Positions 40,060-49,659 of a stretch of DNA of 64,000 bases are shown one piece after another. The notes beneath the pieces are model-generated. The model was not told the origin of the DNA. It saw only the letters and a list, made by a program, of their open reading frames with translations, and did no database searches. Location: the NCBI GenBank assembly GCA_902786265.1, contig CADACE010000003.1, positions 124,001 to 188,000 on the forward strand, in the 5' to 3' direction. Position numbers and translations under genes: made by a program. Source of the stretch: an uncultured Chloroflexota bacterium. Lineage in GTDB: Bacteria; Chloroflexota; Anaerolineae; Anaerolineales; Anaerolineaceae. The stretch's first letter is position 1; each line of letters opens with the position of its first letter.

Positions 40060-40347
40060 TAAATAAGAAATAAGAAGTAAGAAATAAGAAATTGGAGGCA
40101 GGAATTAAGGTGAAAGGAAGGAATTAAAGTGTAAGGTGAATGGTGAAAGGTGAAAAGGTTTTGGTGACTGGTGACTGGTGGCTGGTTGTTAGTGGTCAGC
40201 AGCCGGTGGCTGGTGGTGATCGGTGGATGTTAATCGAAATAGAAATGCGGCGAAGCCGCTTCCTATTTTCCCTATACCCTTCACCCTAAACCCTATACCC
40301 TACAAACCCTACACCCTACAAACCCTAAACCCCAAACCCTAACCCCT
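40060..40347. repeat. Low-complexity minisatellite block with telomere-like tract
   Basis: Four tracts follow one another: AAATAAG units (40060-40090), GGTGAAAG units (40118-40158), GGTGACT/GGTGGCT units (40162-40216), then CCCTAAA/CCCTACA/CCCTATA units (40268-40347). The last resembles the plant-type telomere repeat but is imperfect and lies just before a ribosome-binding site (AAAGGAG) of the next gene. Confidence 0.8.
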
Positions 40348-40369
40348 GCGACTGAAAGGAGCCATACTG

Positions 40370-41620
40370 ATGCAGTCAATGATGACAGATACATTACAGA
40401 ATCTTTACGCAGGTCATATTGATGGATTTGACCGCGAAGTACTGGCTTTTTCGCCGCTGCCTTCCGATATCATCGACCCGTACATATCCCAAAATGTTGA
40501 TGCCATGGAAACCATGAAGATCACGCACAACACCTTATGTACCTGGATCGAAGAATCCCATAAGGCCAGCTATTTCACCAAACACTTCGTACAGCTGAGC
40601 CGGATGATCATGAACGGCGTTGCCACCATGGGACGCGGACTAGTCACCCTGAATCAAAACGGAGAACCCCTCGAGAAGGCACCGATGTCGATCGGGGACC
40701 TGATCAGCGCCGCGTCTTATCAATTCCGCAAGAGCCACCTCGGTGTCTTTCAGACGATGAGGTCCCATCCGGAAATCAGCGAGCGCCTGCTCATCAACCA
40801 GCTCGGCTGGTCCAATACCCTGATGAAGCTCTTCAAAACCAGAGAAAAACTCGCGAAAAAACCGCGGATCATTGACCGCGTACCACAAATCACCGCGGGA
40901 GACTGTCCGCAGGGTGCTGCGGGAGCTGCCCTTCCGGATGCCGAAGCCGGCTCCGGAAACAGCTGCCTGAATGATCTCAACGCGTTCAATCCCTTCCCCG
41001 AAATCAGGGAACAGGGAATTTCAGAGCTTTCCGCGCTTTCCGAACCGCACAGCTACGGTGCCATCCGCGCGTACCGCGCCCTCTCCGGCAGCGACAGCCA
41101 GATTTCCGGCAGGGGCATAGGCCAAAAGGCCCTTTCCTCCCGCTCCGCCGGAAGCAAAGCGGAGCAGAAAAACATGCTGCTTTCTGATGGACAGGATCAC
41201 AAATCCGAAAGCGAAAAAGACGAGGCAAATCAGGAAAAGGCCATCCAAACAGAAGCCACCCGGACAGATGCAGCGGACAGCGGAAATGAGGAGATCACAA
41301 GCTCCCGGGAACAGCAGCAAGCTTCAGAAGACGAAAACATCCGGGAAACAGAGAATTCCGGGTTTGAAAAAGAGTTCAGGATTCAGGATCCGGGGATCAG
41401 TGATCCTGATTTCCATATCTCATCGGCGGATCCTGAGAATGAGAAGAACGAAACCGAAATGAGCGCAAAACCTGAGGCGGAAGACCACAGCCCAAACGAA
41501 CAAAACATGAGAGGTCCGGTCAAAACAGTCTGTTCCGCCGGGGCAGAAACAGGACCGGCGGACGCCCCGGATACACGCAGCCGGAATTCCGATGATTCTC
41601 TCTTCAGAGGACCCCCATAA
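40370..41620 (+). CDS. Unrecognised protein with disordered acidic C-terminus
   Basis: This 416-residue protein starts at an ATG with AAGGAG ten bases upstream. Residues 1-185 are well-ordered and largely helical (FVQLSRMIMNGVATMGRGLV, then FRKSHLGVFQTMRSHP and a tryptophan 28 positions after the FRK phenylalanine). Residues 186-416 are rich in S, E, Q, K and N and probably disordered. There is no signal peptide, membrane span or catalytic motif. The ordered part resembles the N-terminal half of the protein at 58789-59925, including equal FRK-to-W spacing, so the two may be paralogues. I recognise no named family. It precedes ktrB on the same strand at a distance. Confidence 0.75.
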   Translation: MQSMMTDTLQNLYAGHIDGFDREVLAFSPLPSDIIDPYISQNVDAMETMKITHNTLCTWIEESHKASYFTKHFVQLSRMIMNGVATMGRGLVTLNQNGEPLEKAPMSIGDLISAASYQFRKSHLGVFQTMRSHPEISERLLINQLGWSNTLMKLFKTREKLAKKPRIIDRVPQITAGDCPQGAAGAALPDAEAGSGNSCLNDLNAFNPFPEIREQGISELSALSEPHSYGAIRAYRALSGSDSQISGRGIGQKALSSRSAGSKAEQKNMLLSDGQDHKSESEKDEANQEKAIQTEATRTDAADSGNEEITSSREQQQASEDENIRETENSGFEKEFRIQDPGISDPDFHISSADPENEKNETEMSAKPEAEDHSPNEQNMRGPVKTVCSAGAETGPADAPDTRSRNSDDSLFRGPP

Positions 41621-41993
41621 AACCAAAAGACCTTCGCCATAGAGAAGAATTTTTCTTCCGTACCTTCCTATTCCGTATCAAAGAGACACAAACGGCGGTA
41701 TAATTTGGCTTGATTGAAGGATACAGCACACAACCGCCGCCAAACGATCATACAGCAGCAGAACAGCGAAAAGCTCTGTTTTGTAAAGCATGATATTCGT
41801 CGGATCGGATCCGCAGCGGGTGCCGCGTCTTCAGGCAAACCTAAAGGAAACGCTTTTCCTGTAAAAACGGCAGGGCAGAGCTCCCGCTCCGGATCATACC
41901 GGACGAAGTCCGCGCTTCACGGAACGGGGTCTTTCGCAGTTTCATTCAGGCAGGTACCTGATGAAACCGCCCATCAGGCAGGTGAGGATCGAA

Positions 41994-43355
41994 ATGAAAA
42001 TAAAAGAGTTTATTGATGAAAAATGGCGTACGCTGACGTCTACGCAAATCATTGTATTATTCTTTTTGATGGTGATTTTCGTCGGAGCAATGCTGCTGAA
42101 CCTGCCGATCGCGTCCCGCACCCATAAATCAGCCGGATTTTTCCACGCCCTATTCACCGCCACATCAGCCACCTGCGTCGCAGGCTTCTCACTTGCGGAT
42201 GTCTGGACCCAGTGGGGTCCCTTCGGGCAGGCGGTCATCCTGGTCATGATCGAGATCGGCGGACTCGGATTCATGTCCACGGTCATTTTTTTCCTGCTGC
42301 TCGCCAACCGGCGCATCGGCATGCGGCAGCGCATGGCCATGGCCCAGGGTCTCGGAATCGAAGTCGGCGGGATCGTCCGGATGGAAAAATGGATCATCAT
42401 CAACAGCCTGATCATCCAGGGGATCGGCATCGTTCTGCTGACCATCGGCTTTACCCCTCACTACGGCTTTTTGCGCGGCTTGCAGATGGGCGTTTTCCAC
42501 GCGATTTCCGCTTTCTGCAACTGCGGTCTGGACATCATGGGGTTCAGCGGACCGGGGATTGGCTTCACCAATCACATGACCGAACCGCTCATTGTCCTGC
42601 CGATGATCTTCCTGATCGTTTACGGCGGACTGGGGTTTATCGTCCTGGAGCAGATCTACCGGCTCAAATCCTTTCAGAAAATCAACGTCTACGCGAAACT
42701 TGTGATGATAACGACAGGTGTCCTCCTGGTTGTCGGCACATTCGCGTTTCTGTTTGCCGAATGGGACAATCCGGCGACCTTTGGCCCCATGAATTTCTTC
42801 CAGAAAATAATGGCAGCCTTTTTCCAGTCCGCGAACACCCGTACCGCAGGATTCGCGGGCATCAACCAGGACGGTTTGACGGAGATCAGCAAAACAATAA
42901 CCTGTGTGCTCATGCTGCTCGGCGGTTCAGCCAGCTCCACCTCCGGCGGTATCAAGACCGTTACTCTTGCGGTGCTCGGCCTGTATACCTGGGCAAGGCT
43001 CCGGGGAAAACGCACAATTACGATCTATAACCGGGCGATCTCCAACACCCAGGTGCTGGATGCCATGACCATCACCGGTCTGATGACGGGGCTCGCCGTC
43101 GCCGGCGGCGTATTCATCAGCGTCGATTCCGGCATCAACATCGGCCCGTCCGTCTTTTCCAGCATATCCGCCATCGCGACCTGCGGCCTTTCCATCGCCG
43201 AAACCGCAAGCCTGCATCTGCCCTCGCAGATCCTGCTCATCTTCTTCATGTTTTTCGGCAGGGTCGGCGTTCTTTCCATCAGCCTGAGCTTCATGATCTC
43301 GGACCCGGCGGAAGAGCGGATCCAGCGGGCGGAAACCAAGCTCATCATCGGGTAG
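41994..43355 (+). CDS. ktrB: KtrB/TrkH-type potassium uptake membrane subunit
   Basis: This protein of about 453 residues has four MPM repeats with filter segments ATSATCVAG, SAFCNCGLDIMGF, NTRTAGFAGI and IATCGLSIAE. It has the lipophilic helices of the SKT superfamily. It forms the K+-translocating dimer, gated by KtrA. The frame is open to 41961, but the ATG at 41994 has AGGTGAGGA upstream and fits the family start. ktrA follows 102 bases downstream. The protein is most similar in layout to KtrB, but TrkH is possible. Confidence 0.9.
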   Translation: MKIKEFIDEKWRTLTSTQIIVLFFLMVIFVGAMLLNLPIASRTHKSAGFFHALFTATSATCVAGFSLADVWTQWGPFGQAVILVMIEIGGLGFMSTVIFFLLLANRRIGMRQRMAMAQGLGIEVGGIVRMEKWIIINSLIIQGIGIVLLTIGFTPHYGFLRGLQMGVFHAISAFCNCGLDIMGFSGPGIGFTNHMTEPLIVLPMIFLIVYGGLGFIVLEQIYRLKSFQKINVYAKLVMITTGVLLVVGTFAFLFAEWDNPATFGPMNFFQKIMAAFFQSANTRTAGFAGINQDGLTEISKTITCVLMLLGGSASSTSGGIKTVTLAVLGLYTWARLRGKRTITIYNRAISNTQVLDAMTITGLMTGLAVAGGVFISVDSGINIGPSVFSSISAIATCGLSIAETASLHLPSQILLIFFMFFGRVGVLSISLSFMISDPAEERIQRAETKLIIG

Positions 43356-43457
43356 CGGTCAGGAAAAGCAGCAGGAAAGTATCCTTTCTCAGGCATATTT
43401 GATATAAGACGATAACGAATTATGATACAATAATAGCGAAAGGTTCAGGGTAATATC

Positions 43458-44105
43458 ATGAAATCATTTGTGGTTATCGGTCTTGGCAGATTTGGCACAC
43501 GTATCGCTGAAAAGCTTTACGATATGAACAGCGAAGTTTTGGCAGTGGACATTGATAATGAAAAAGTCCAGCAGATCGCGGATAATGTCACGCAGGCAGT
43601 CTCCGGGGACGCGCGGGATATCGATGTCCTGCGGGCATTGGGCGTCCGCAACTGCGACTGCGCCATCGTCGCCATCGCCAGTGATCTGAGTTCATCCATT
43701 TTCATCACCATGAACCTCAAGGAGCTTGACGTTCCTTATATCGTCGCCAAAGCCCAGAGCCCCATGCACAAGCGGATCCTGGAAAAACTCGGCGCCAATT
43801 CCGTCATCATCCCCGAACAGGAAATGGCGGACCGTGTCGCCCATAAACTGGTCGAGCCGAACATCCTTGATTTCATCGAGATCTCCGATGAATACAGCCT
43901 CGTCGAGGAACAGGCACCGGACGCCTGGATCAATAAGAGCATCAAGGACCTCTCCGTCCGCGCCCGCCTGGGGATCAACATCATCGCGGTGAAAAACGGC
44001 AAGGATATCAACATCGCCCCCGGCGGCGATTACATCGTCCGCAACGGAGACGTCCTGGTCATCATCGGCAAATACGAAGCCCTGGCGAAGCTGCGAAAGC
44101 GATAA
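43458..44105 (+). CDS. ktrA: KtrA/TrkA-type regulatory subunit of potassium uptake
   Basis: This 215-residue protein has an N-terminal RCK nucleotide-binding domain (VVIGLGRFGTRIAEKLYDMN, acidic residue at the end of strand 2, VDIDNEK). A TrkA-C domain follows (RARLGINIIAVKNGKDINIA). It binds ATP/ADP or c-di-AMP-type ligands in the family and gates KtrB. The ATG at 43458 follows AAAGGTTCAGGGTAATATC. No NAD-specific second RCK domain is present. Confidence 0.93.
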   Translation: MKSFVVIGLGRFGTRIAEKLYDMNSEVLAVDIDNEKVQQIADNVTQAVSGDARDIDVLRALGVRNCDCAIVAIASDLSSSIFITMNLKELDVPYIVAKAQSPMHKRILEKLGANSVIIPEQEMADRVAHKLVEPNILDFIEISDEYSLVEEQAPDAWINKSIKDLSVRARLGINIIAVKNGKDINIAPGGDYIVRNGDVLVIIGKYEALAKLRKR

Positions 44106-44614
44106 TCTTCGTTATTTGTTTTTCATTGTTATCTTCCAAATCAGGACTCACCCAAACGGCATAAAAAACGCCGTCGGTGGATCTTTTTTTATCCCTGACA
44201 GTTGATATTACGAATTGTTCTTCGAAAGAAAAAGAAATTCTGACAAAAAATTTGCCATCCAGCGTTTATGCTGCTTCGCAGCAGGCGCGGGATAATCCTC
44301 TGCTTTCTGCAGAATTGTACTGTGCTCTTAGTCCTTACATTTGTAATGTGCTCGGGGGTGCCGGGGCGCACGAGTGAGCTTGCTCAGCTCGTGCGCCCCG
44401 GCTAATAAAATAAGGACGCGGGAAGCCCTCCGGCGCGCAAGGTATCGCTGATTCCGCGTCCCTGCGAAGCACTCTATCTGGCCGGCTTTTTCCGATTTGT
44501 CAAGGCACGTTATTTTCCCTCCATATCTGTCGTGTTTTTTGTTTTGATTAAAAAACTGAAACCTGTTCTCTGATTCCTGATACCTGTTATAATAGGTATC
44601 AGGAGAGAGTTATT
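44106..44614. other. Gene-free region with a strong hairpin
   Basis: About 500 bases lack a supported gene. A very stable palindrome occupies 44361-44401 (arms CCGGGGCGCACGAG and CTCGTGCGCCCCGG, inner TGAGC/GCTCA with one bulge and a TT loop). A TTCTTCGAAAGAA dyad lies near 44219. The hairpin lacks a T-tract, so it may be a repeat or transcription-blocking element rather than a terminator. Confidence 0.5.
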
Positions 44615-45808
44615 ATGGCACAGACATGGCAGCCGAACGCCGGCGATGATTATTATGATATTCCCCAGATCCTCAAACGTCTTGACTGGCTTGATGCCGA
44701 AAGGCGCAAGGATAAGGATGCGATATACCTGCTGCAGGAGCAGATCACCCAGCTGAAAAGTGAAAATCTCGCGCTGAAAAACGACATCAAAGATTTGCAG
44801 AAGGAAATCAGCGTTTATCCGAGTGTGTTCCCGCGTCTGGATCATCTCGAAGGGACGATTTCCCAAAACCGCGGCGAGCTGCAGATCATGATCGAGGAGA
44901 ACAACAAAGCGCATACGCTCAAGGAAGCGGAGCTGGAAGGCAATCAGCGGACCGTTCAGGAATCCCTCAGCCGGGCTATTCTCGAGCTGCGCAAACAGGT
45001 CGAGCCGATCGGCGATATCAAGAAGGCCGTGCAGGCCCGTATGGATGACATCTTCACCGTCAACCGGAACGTCGAAGAACTGGCCCACCGCATCGAAAAA
45101 GTCGCGCTGGAGCGGGATGACTTCCTGCGTATCCAGAAGACCAACGAAGAAAGCCGGAAGCAGGACATCAAACGCCTCACCGACATGCAGACGGAATTGA
45201 ACGCCTACCGGAAACGCAACGAAGAAATGCGCACCAAGGTCGATATTTCCTCCGATTCCATCAAACGCATGGAGACCCGCATCAATGACGTTCTGAGCGG
45301 CGAAAATGAACGCCGTCAGCAGTGGCTCGCTTTTCAGGAAAAGATCAATATCGCGGATGTCAACCGGGAGAAGGAATGGGCCGAGTGGAAGGAATCCTTC
45401 GCCGAAGTCGTGGAGCGGGCTTCCTCCCTCGAAGGGCAGGTCCAGACGCTGGAAGCGACCAAGCGCTCCATCAAACGGTCCCAGGATATTCTCGATGAAG
45501 CCTCCGCCCGCTTTGACCGGCGCACGAATGAACTGACCGAAATGCAGCGCCTCACGGAAGAAAGGTTCCATCAGGAATGGGCGAACTTCAAGGCGGAAGA
45601 TCAGAAGCGCTGGATGAATTATTCGCTGGGACAGGATGAGATCCAGTCCGATTATAAACGCTCGGTCGAGATGATCATGGAACGGCTGAACAAGCTGGAG
45701 GATACGGCCGTCAATACCTACGACGAAGCTGCCCAGCAGAATGAGATCCGCACCGGTCAGCTGCAGGAGCTCTATCAGCTGCTCCGCTCCTGGCTTGAGA
45801 AGAATTAG
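44615..45808 (+). CDS. Unrecognised long coiled-coil protein
   Basis: This 397-residue protein is almost all charged heptads. After a short N-terminal head (MAQTWQPNAGDDYYDIPQIL) come continuous E/K/R/Q-rich helices (such as DAIYLLQEQITQLKSENLAL) to near residue 385. No signal peptide, globular domain or enzymatic motif is seen. AGGAGAGAG precedes the ATG. It may be a scaffold or cytoskeletal component; that is inference from composition. It stands alone between the ktr genes and tyrS. Confidence 0.75.
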   Translation: MAQTWQPNAGDDYYDIPQILKRLDWLDAERRKDKDAIYLLQEQITQLKSENLALKNDIKDLQKEISVYPSVFPRLDHLEGTISQNRGELQIMIEENNKAHTLKEAELEGNQRTVQESLSRAILELRKQVEPIGDIKKAVQARMDDIFTVNRNVEELAHRIEKVALERDDFLRIQKTNEESRKQDIKRLTDMQTELNAYRKRNEEMRTKVDISSDSIKRMETRINDVLSGENERRQQWLAFQEKINIADVNREKEWAEWKESFAEVVERASSLEGQVQTLEATKRSIKRSQDILDEASARFDRRTNELTEMQRLTEERFHQEWANFKAEDQKRWMNYSLGQDEIQSDYKRSVEMIMERLNKLEDTAVNTYDEAAQQNEIRTGQLQELYQLLRSWLEKN

Positions 45809-45847
45809 CGGCCGGTGACTGGCGGCTGGTTGTTTGGACGTCAATCA

Positions 45848-45872
45848 GGACAGTCCCATGAAGGGACAGTCC
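45848..45872. repeat. Tandem GGGACAGTCCC-type palindromes
   Basis: Two copies of GGACAGTCCC separated by ATGAAG-type bases lie between the coiled-coil gene and tyrS. The odd-centred palindrome GGGACWGTCCC is similar in style to the GACAGTTCC motifs in the 38.9-39.9 kb repeats. Confidence 0.5.
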
Positions 45873-45885
45873 CACAGAACTTATA

Positions 45886-45917
45886 TGAAAAACGGGGCTG
45901 ATTGGTATCAGCCCCGT
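45886..45917 (-). terminator. Terminator of tyrS
   Basis: On the minus strand the stem ACGGGGCTGA / TCAGCCCCGT with loop TACCAA is followed by TTTTCAT. It lies about 20 bases past the tyrS stop. Confidence 0.8.
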
Positions 45918-45938
45918 ATCCTTTATTATTGACTTGTA

Positions 45939-47216
45939 TTATATGGCCTTCACGAGGAAGTAATTCTTCTTGCCGCGGCGTAATACTAGATATTTTCCGT
46001 CGATGAAGTTGGAAATGCTCACGTTCATCGCGGCATCGGTAACACGGTTGTTGTTGACATAGATCCCGCCTTCCTGGATCCCGCGCCGTGCTTCTCCCTT
46101 GGATTTCAGGAAGCCGGTCCCCGTCAGGACGTCCACCACATTGATGCCGTCACCGCCGAATTGATCCGCCGGCATATCGAAGGACGGAACCTCCGAGAAG
46201 ATGTCGTGGATATCTTCCGCCGTCAGTCCGATGATATCGCCGCCGAACAGAGCCTGGCTGGCCTGCTGCGCGTTGGCGACCGCGGTTTCGCCGTGCATCA
46301 TCCGGGTCATTTCGAGAGCGAGCGCCTTCTGCGCGGCACGCGCTTCCGGATGTTCGCGGGTTTCCGCTTCCAATCCGTTGATGGTTTCTTCATCAAAGAA
46401 AGTGAAGAATTTCAGGTAATGGATCACGTCGTTGTCGTCCGTGTTGAGCCAGAACTGGTAGAACTTATACGGAGAAGTCCGCTTGGGATCAAGCCAGACC
46501 GCGCCGCCGGCTGTCTTGCCGAATTTCGTGCCGTCGGATTTCTTGATGAGCGGGTAGGTGAGGCCGTAAACGGAATCGCCTGTCACCTTGCGGATCAGGT
46601 CTGAGCCGGCAGTGATGTTCCCCCACTGGTCAGATCCGCCGCACTGCAGTTCGCAGCCCATCTCTTTGTGCAGATGCAGGAAGTCAAAACTCTGCAGCAG
46701 CATGTAGCTGAATTCCGTGAAAGAAAGACCCGATTCGCGGTCCATGCGGTTCTTCACGGAGTCCTTGCTGAGCATGTAATTGATGGTGAAATATTTGCCC
46801 GTATCACGCAGAAAATCCAACATGGAAAGCTGGCCGAGCCAGTCCATGTTGTTGACGATCTTCGCCGGATTGGCCTTGACGTCGAAATCAAGGAAATGCG
46901 CCAGCTGCTTTTTGATGCAGTCCACATTGTGGAGCACTTCCTCACGGGAGAGCAGGTTCCGTTCAGCGGAACGGCCTGAAGGATCACCAATCATGCAGGT
47001 GCCGCCGCCGGCAAGCGCCAGAACATGATGCCCGTAGCGCTGGAAACGCGCCAGAGCGATCAGCGGGACCATATGCCCCACATGAAGACTGTCAGCCGTC
47101 GGATCAAAGCCGTTATACAGTGTGACGCTCTTTTCACCCAAAAGCTTTTCCACACCGTCAATTTGATCGTGGATCATCCCACGCCATTTCAATTCATCAT
47201 AAATATTCATGCTCAT
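45939..47216 (-). CDS. tyrS: Tyrosyl-tRNA synthetase
   Basis: This 425-residue class I aminoacyl-tRNA synthetase has the HIGH-like motif SLHVGHMVPL (near residue 45), the tyrosine-binding region (QSFDFLHLHKEMGCELQCGG), the KMSKS-like KFGKTAGG (near 235) and a C-terminal S4-like domain. It is the bacterial TyrRS form. It charges tRNA-Tyr. No T-box leader is visible in the 44 bases upstream. It is the last gene of a minus-strand run after dpm1. Confidence 0.97.
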   Translation of the reverse strand: MSMNIYDELKWRGMIHDQIDGVEKLLGEKSVTLYNGFDPTADSLHVGHMVPLIALARFQRYGHHVLALAGGGTCMIGDPSGRSAERNLLSREEVLHNVDCIKKQLAHFLDFDVKANPAKIVNNMDWLGQLSMLDFLRDTGKYFTINYMLSKDSVKNRMDRESGLSFTEFSYMLLQSFDFLHLHKEMGCELQCGGSDQWGNITAGSDLIRKVTGDSVYGLTYPLIKKSDGTKFGKTAGGAVWLDPKRTSPYKFYQFWLNTDDNDVIHYLKFFTFFDEETINGLEAETREHPEARAAQKALALEMTRMMHGETAVANAQQASQALFGGDIIGLTAEDIHDIFSEVPSFDMPADQFGGDGINVVDVLTGTGFLKSKGEARRGIQEGGIYVNNNRVTDAAMNVSISNFIDGKYLVLRRGKKNYFLVKAI

Positions 47217-47260
47217 TACTCTGAATACCTTTATCCTATAATCTCAGCAATTTGTTGTGT

Positions 47261-47977
47261 TTATAAATCTCTGTGCTGGAAACGCAGCGCGATCGTACGC
47301 CATGCTGCTTCCAGTGAGATCTTCAGGTTCATCTTGGATTTGCCCATCGTGCGCTCCTGAAAATAAATCGGGATCTCCACGATCTTGAAGCCCATCTTTG
47401 ACGCCACATAGTTCATTTCAACCTGGAACACATACCCGTTCGATTTGATCGTGTCCATCGGCATGGCAGCCAGTGTTCCTTTTTTCCAGAGCTTGTAGCC
47501 GCCGGTCACATCGCGGTTCGGCAGTCCGAGGATCACGCGCGCATAGGCGTTGCCGAACCCGGAGAGCCATTTGCGGTAAAACGGCCAGTTCTCATCCAGC
47601 TTTCCGCCCTTGACATACCGCGAACCGATCACCAGATCCGCATTGGCAAGCTCTTTGACCATGAGCGGAATTTTGTCGATCGGATGGGAAAAGTCCGCGT
47701 CCATTTGCCCGATATAATCCGCGCCTTCATCCATGGCCATTTTGAAGCCTTCTCTGTAGGCAGAGCCCAGCCCCATTTTGCCGGCACGATGCAGGCAATG
47801 GACCCGGTCATTATACTCTTTGCGCAGCTTTTCCGCTAAATCGCCGGTACCGTCCGGGCTGTTGTCATCAACGATCAGAATATGAATATCTTCCAGTGGA
47901 AGCGCAAGAACATCCTTCACCAGCTTCGGTAAATTTTCCGATTCATTATAAGTCGGGATGACCATTGTTATTTTCAT
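47261..47977 (-). CDS. Polyprenol monophosphomannose synthase (Dpm1-like GT2)
   Basis: This 238-residue GT2 enzyme has KITMVIPTYNESENLPKLVK, the donor-site DD in LIVDDNSPDGTGDLAEKL, the metal-binding DADFSHPIDK and GSRYVKGGKLDENWPFYRKW. It has no C-terminal membrane anchor, as in actinobacterial and Anaerolineae forms. It makes polyprenyl-phosphate mannose for membrane or wall glycosylation. GGAGGAAAAG precedes the ATG at 47977. Confidence 0.88.
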   Translation of the reverse strand: MKITMVIPTYNESENLPKLVKDVLALPLEDIHILIVDDNSPDGTGDLAEKLRKEYNDRVHCLHRAGKMGLGSAYREGFKMAMDEGADYIGQMDADFSHPIDKIPLMVKELANADLVIGSRYVKGGKLDENWPFYRKWLSGFGNAYARVILGLPNRDVTGGYKLWKKGTLAAMPMDTIKSNGYVFQVEMNYVASKMGFKIVEIPIYFQERTMGKSKMNLKISLEAAWRTIALRFQHRDL

Positions 47978-48075
47978 ATCTTTTCCTCCAAAGCGGTTGT
48001 TTTACCCAACACCGTTCCATTATAATCGAAATATGCGGCGGGAGCCAGAATTTAATAATATGCGTAATCTTTCGC

Positions 48076-48960
48076 TTACATTACCTTCTTTTTCACCGGT
48101 TTTGTGCTGCGCTTTTCATTTTCCTTCTTCCGGTCCGCCCGGCTTGTTTTATGCAGCGGTTTCTGCTCACCCGGCTTTCGGAATTTCTGCTGTTCTCCCA
48201 GCTTTGCATAAGCAACAGCCTGCTTTTCCGCACGAGGCTTTCCGGAGACCAGTGCCCGCAGTGATTTTACCTGGTTCTCGTTCAGCTGCTTGTATTCACC
48301 GGATTTCAGGTCGCCTAATTCCAGTGTCCCGATTCTGACACGGATCAGACGTACGATCGGAAGTCCGATCGTCTTCCCGATTTCCCGGATCTGGCGCTTT
48401 CTGCCCTCGGTCATGACGACCCGCAGCCATGCGCCTTTCCCGGAAAGTCCGCTGACCTGCACGTGAGCCGGTCCGGTTTTCTCGCCGTCTTCCAATATGA
48501 CCCCGTGACGCCAGGCTTTCAGCTGCTTGTCATCTGGCCGCTTGGCGACCAGGACCTGATATTCTTTTTCTTTCCCGTAACGCGGATGGGAAAGCTTATT
48601 CGCCAGATCACCGTCATTTGTCAGCAGGATCAGGCCTTCGCTTTCGAAATCCAGACGTCCGACAACAAACAGCCCGTCGGAATTCTCAACGATAGAAAAT
48701 ACGCTTCGTCTCGGGTCGGAGCTGTCACGATCGGAAAGGACAAATCTCGGTTTATTCAGCATGATATATAATTTTTCCGGTTCCGTATACTGAATAACTG
48801 ATCCGTCTACACGGATCGTATCTTTCGCAGGATCCGCTTTGGAACCTAATTCCGCCACATTTCCGTTTACGGAGACCCTTCCCATCGTTATTAACTCTTC
48901 ACATGCCCGTCTCGACCCAAATCCGCATCGCGATAATATTTTTTGTACCCGTTCTTCCAT
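48076..48960 (-). CDS. RluB/RsuA-type 23S or 16S rRNA pseudouridine synthase
   Basis: This 294-residue protein has an S4 domain first (RVQKILSRCGFGSRRACEEL, then MGRVSVNG), then the catalytic VGRLDFESEGLILLTNDGDL with its aspartate. A lysine-rich tail (KKENEKRSTKPVKKKVM) follows. It isomerises one rRNA uridine; RluB is the likely type. It follows scpB by 37 bases, a common bacterial neighbour pair in cell-division operons. Confidence 0.93.
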   Translation of the reverse strand: MEERVQKILSRCGFGSRRACEELITMGRVSVNGNVAELGSKADPAKDTIRVDGSVIQYTEPEKLYIMLNKPRFVLSDRDSSDPRRSVFSIVENSDGLFVVGRLDFESEGLILLTNDGDLANKLSHPRYGKEKEYQVLVAKRPDDKQLKAWRHGVILEDGEKTGPAHVQVSGLSGKGAWLRVVMTEGRKRQIREIGKTIGLPIVRLIRVRIGTLELGDLKSGEYKQLNENQVKSLRALVSGKPRAEKQAVAYAKLGEQQKFRKPGEQKPLHKTSRADRKKENEKRSTKPVKKKVM

Positions 48961-48997
48961 AATTATTACTACTCCTCTTTATATATCTGAATGACTT

Positions 48998-49567
48998 TTA
49001 TTCCTTCAGGATACTCATTTCTGTTTCTATTTCATCCCCGTTATTCGTTTCAAACGGCGGTAAATCACTCAATGACGAGAGCCCGAAATAGAGCAGGAAT
49101 TCCTGCGTTGTCCCATACAGGATCGGACGTCCCGGTGTTTCTGCCCGTCCTGTTTCTTCTATCAGCCCGCGGGAAAGCAAACCCCGCAGGATATATTCAC
49201 TGTTTACCCCGCGGATGCTGTCAATTGCCGGACGGGACACCGGCTGACGATACGCAACGATCGTCAGGGTTTCCAAAGCCGCACGGCTGAGCTTCTGCGT
49301 CGCTTCCAACCCCAGGAAAGTCTCCACTGCCGAAGACGCTTCCGGTGCTGTGGTCAGCTGTACCTGTCCATCCATGAACTGCATCCGGATACCCGAGCCT
49401 CTCTTCTCATATCCGTTAGAAAGGGTCTGACACATTTCATGTATAACGCCAACTTTCAGCCCCATCGTTTCCGAAAGCCGCGTATACGAAACAGGAGCGG
49501 CAGCCGCGAAAAGGACCGCTTCCAATGCAGTTAATGATTCTTGTAAATTATATACAGTTTCTTCCAT
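48998..49567 (-). CDS. scpB: Segregation and condensation protein B
   Basis: This 189-residue protein has two winged-helix domains: ALEAVLFAAAAPVSYTRLSE and LTIVAYRQPVSRPAIDSIRG, typical of ScpB, the kleisin-associated subunit of the SMC condensin complex. ScpA is not in the window. It is divergent from the secreted protein at 49660. The ATG at 49567 lacks a strong ribosome-binding site. Confidence 0.93.
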   Translation of the reverse strand: MEETVYNLQESLTALEAVLFAAAAPVSYTRLSETMGLKVGVIHEMCQTLSNGYEKRGSGIRMQFMDGQVQLTTAPEASSAVETFLGLEATQKLSRAALETLTIVAYRQPVSRPAIDSIRGVNSEYILRGLLSRGLIEETGRAETPGRPILYGTTQEFLLYFGLSSLSDLPPFETNNGDEIETEMSILKE

Positions 49568-49659
49568 TTTGTCATGCTATAATCTCATTAGTTTCCGTAT
49601 GTTTCAACAATCGGAAACTAATCTGTACCGGGTCTCGTATAAATCCCAGGGAGGTAATT

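Noticed and set aside
40268..40347. True telomere or linear chromosome end
   Set aside because: The units are imperfect and the tract lies inside a gene-bearing region with a gene immediately downstream.
44510..45844. A 444-codon minus-strand frame
   Set aside because: It is the antisense of the coiled-coil gene; its composition (F/L/I-rich) reflects reversed heptads.
47217..47260. T-box leader for tyrS
   Set aside because: Only 44 bases separate tyrS from dpm1, with no T-box sequence or terminator.
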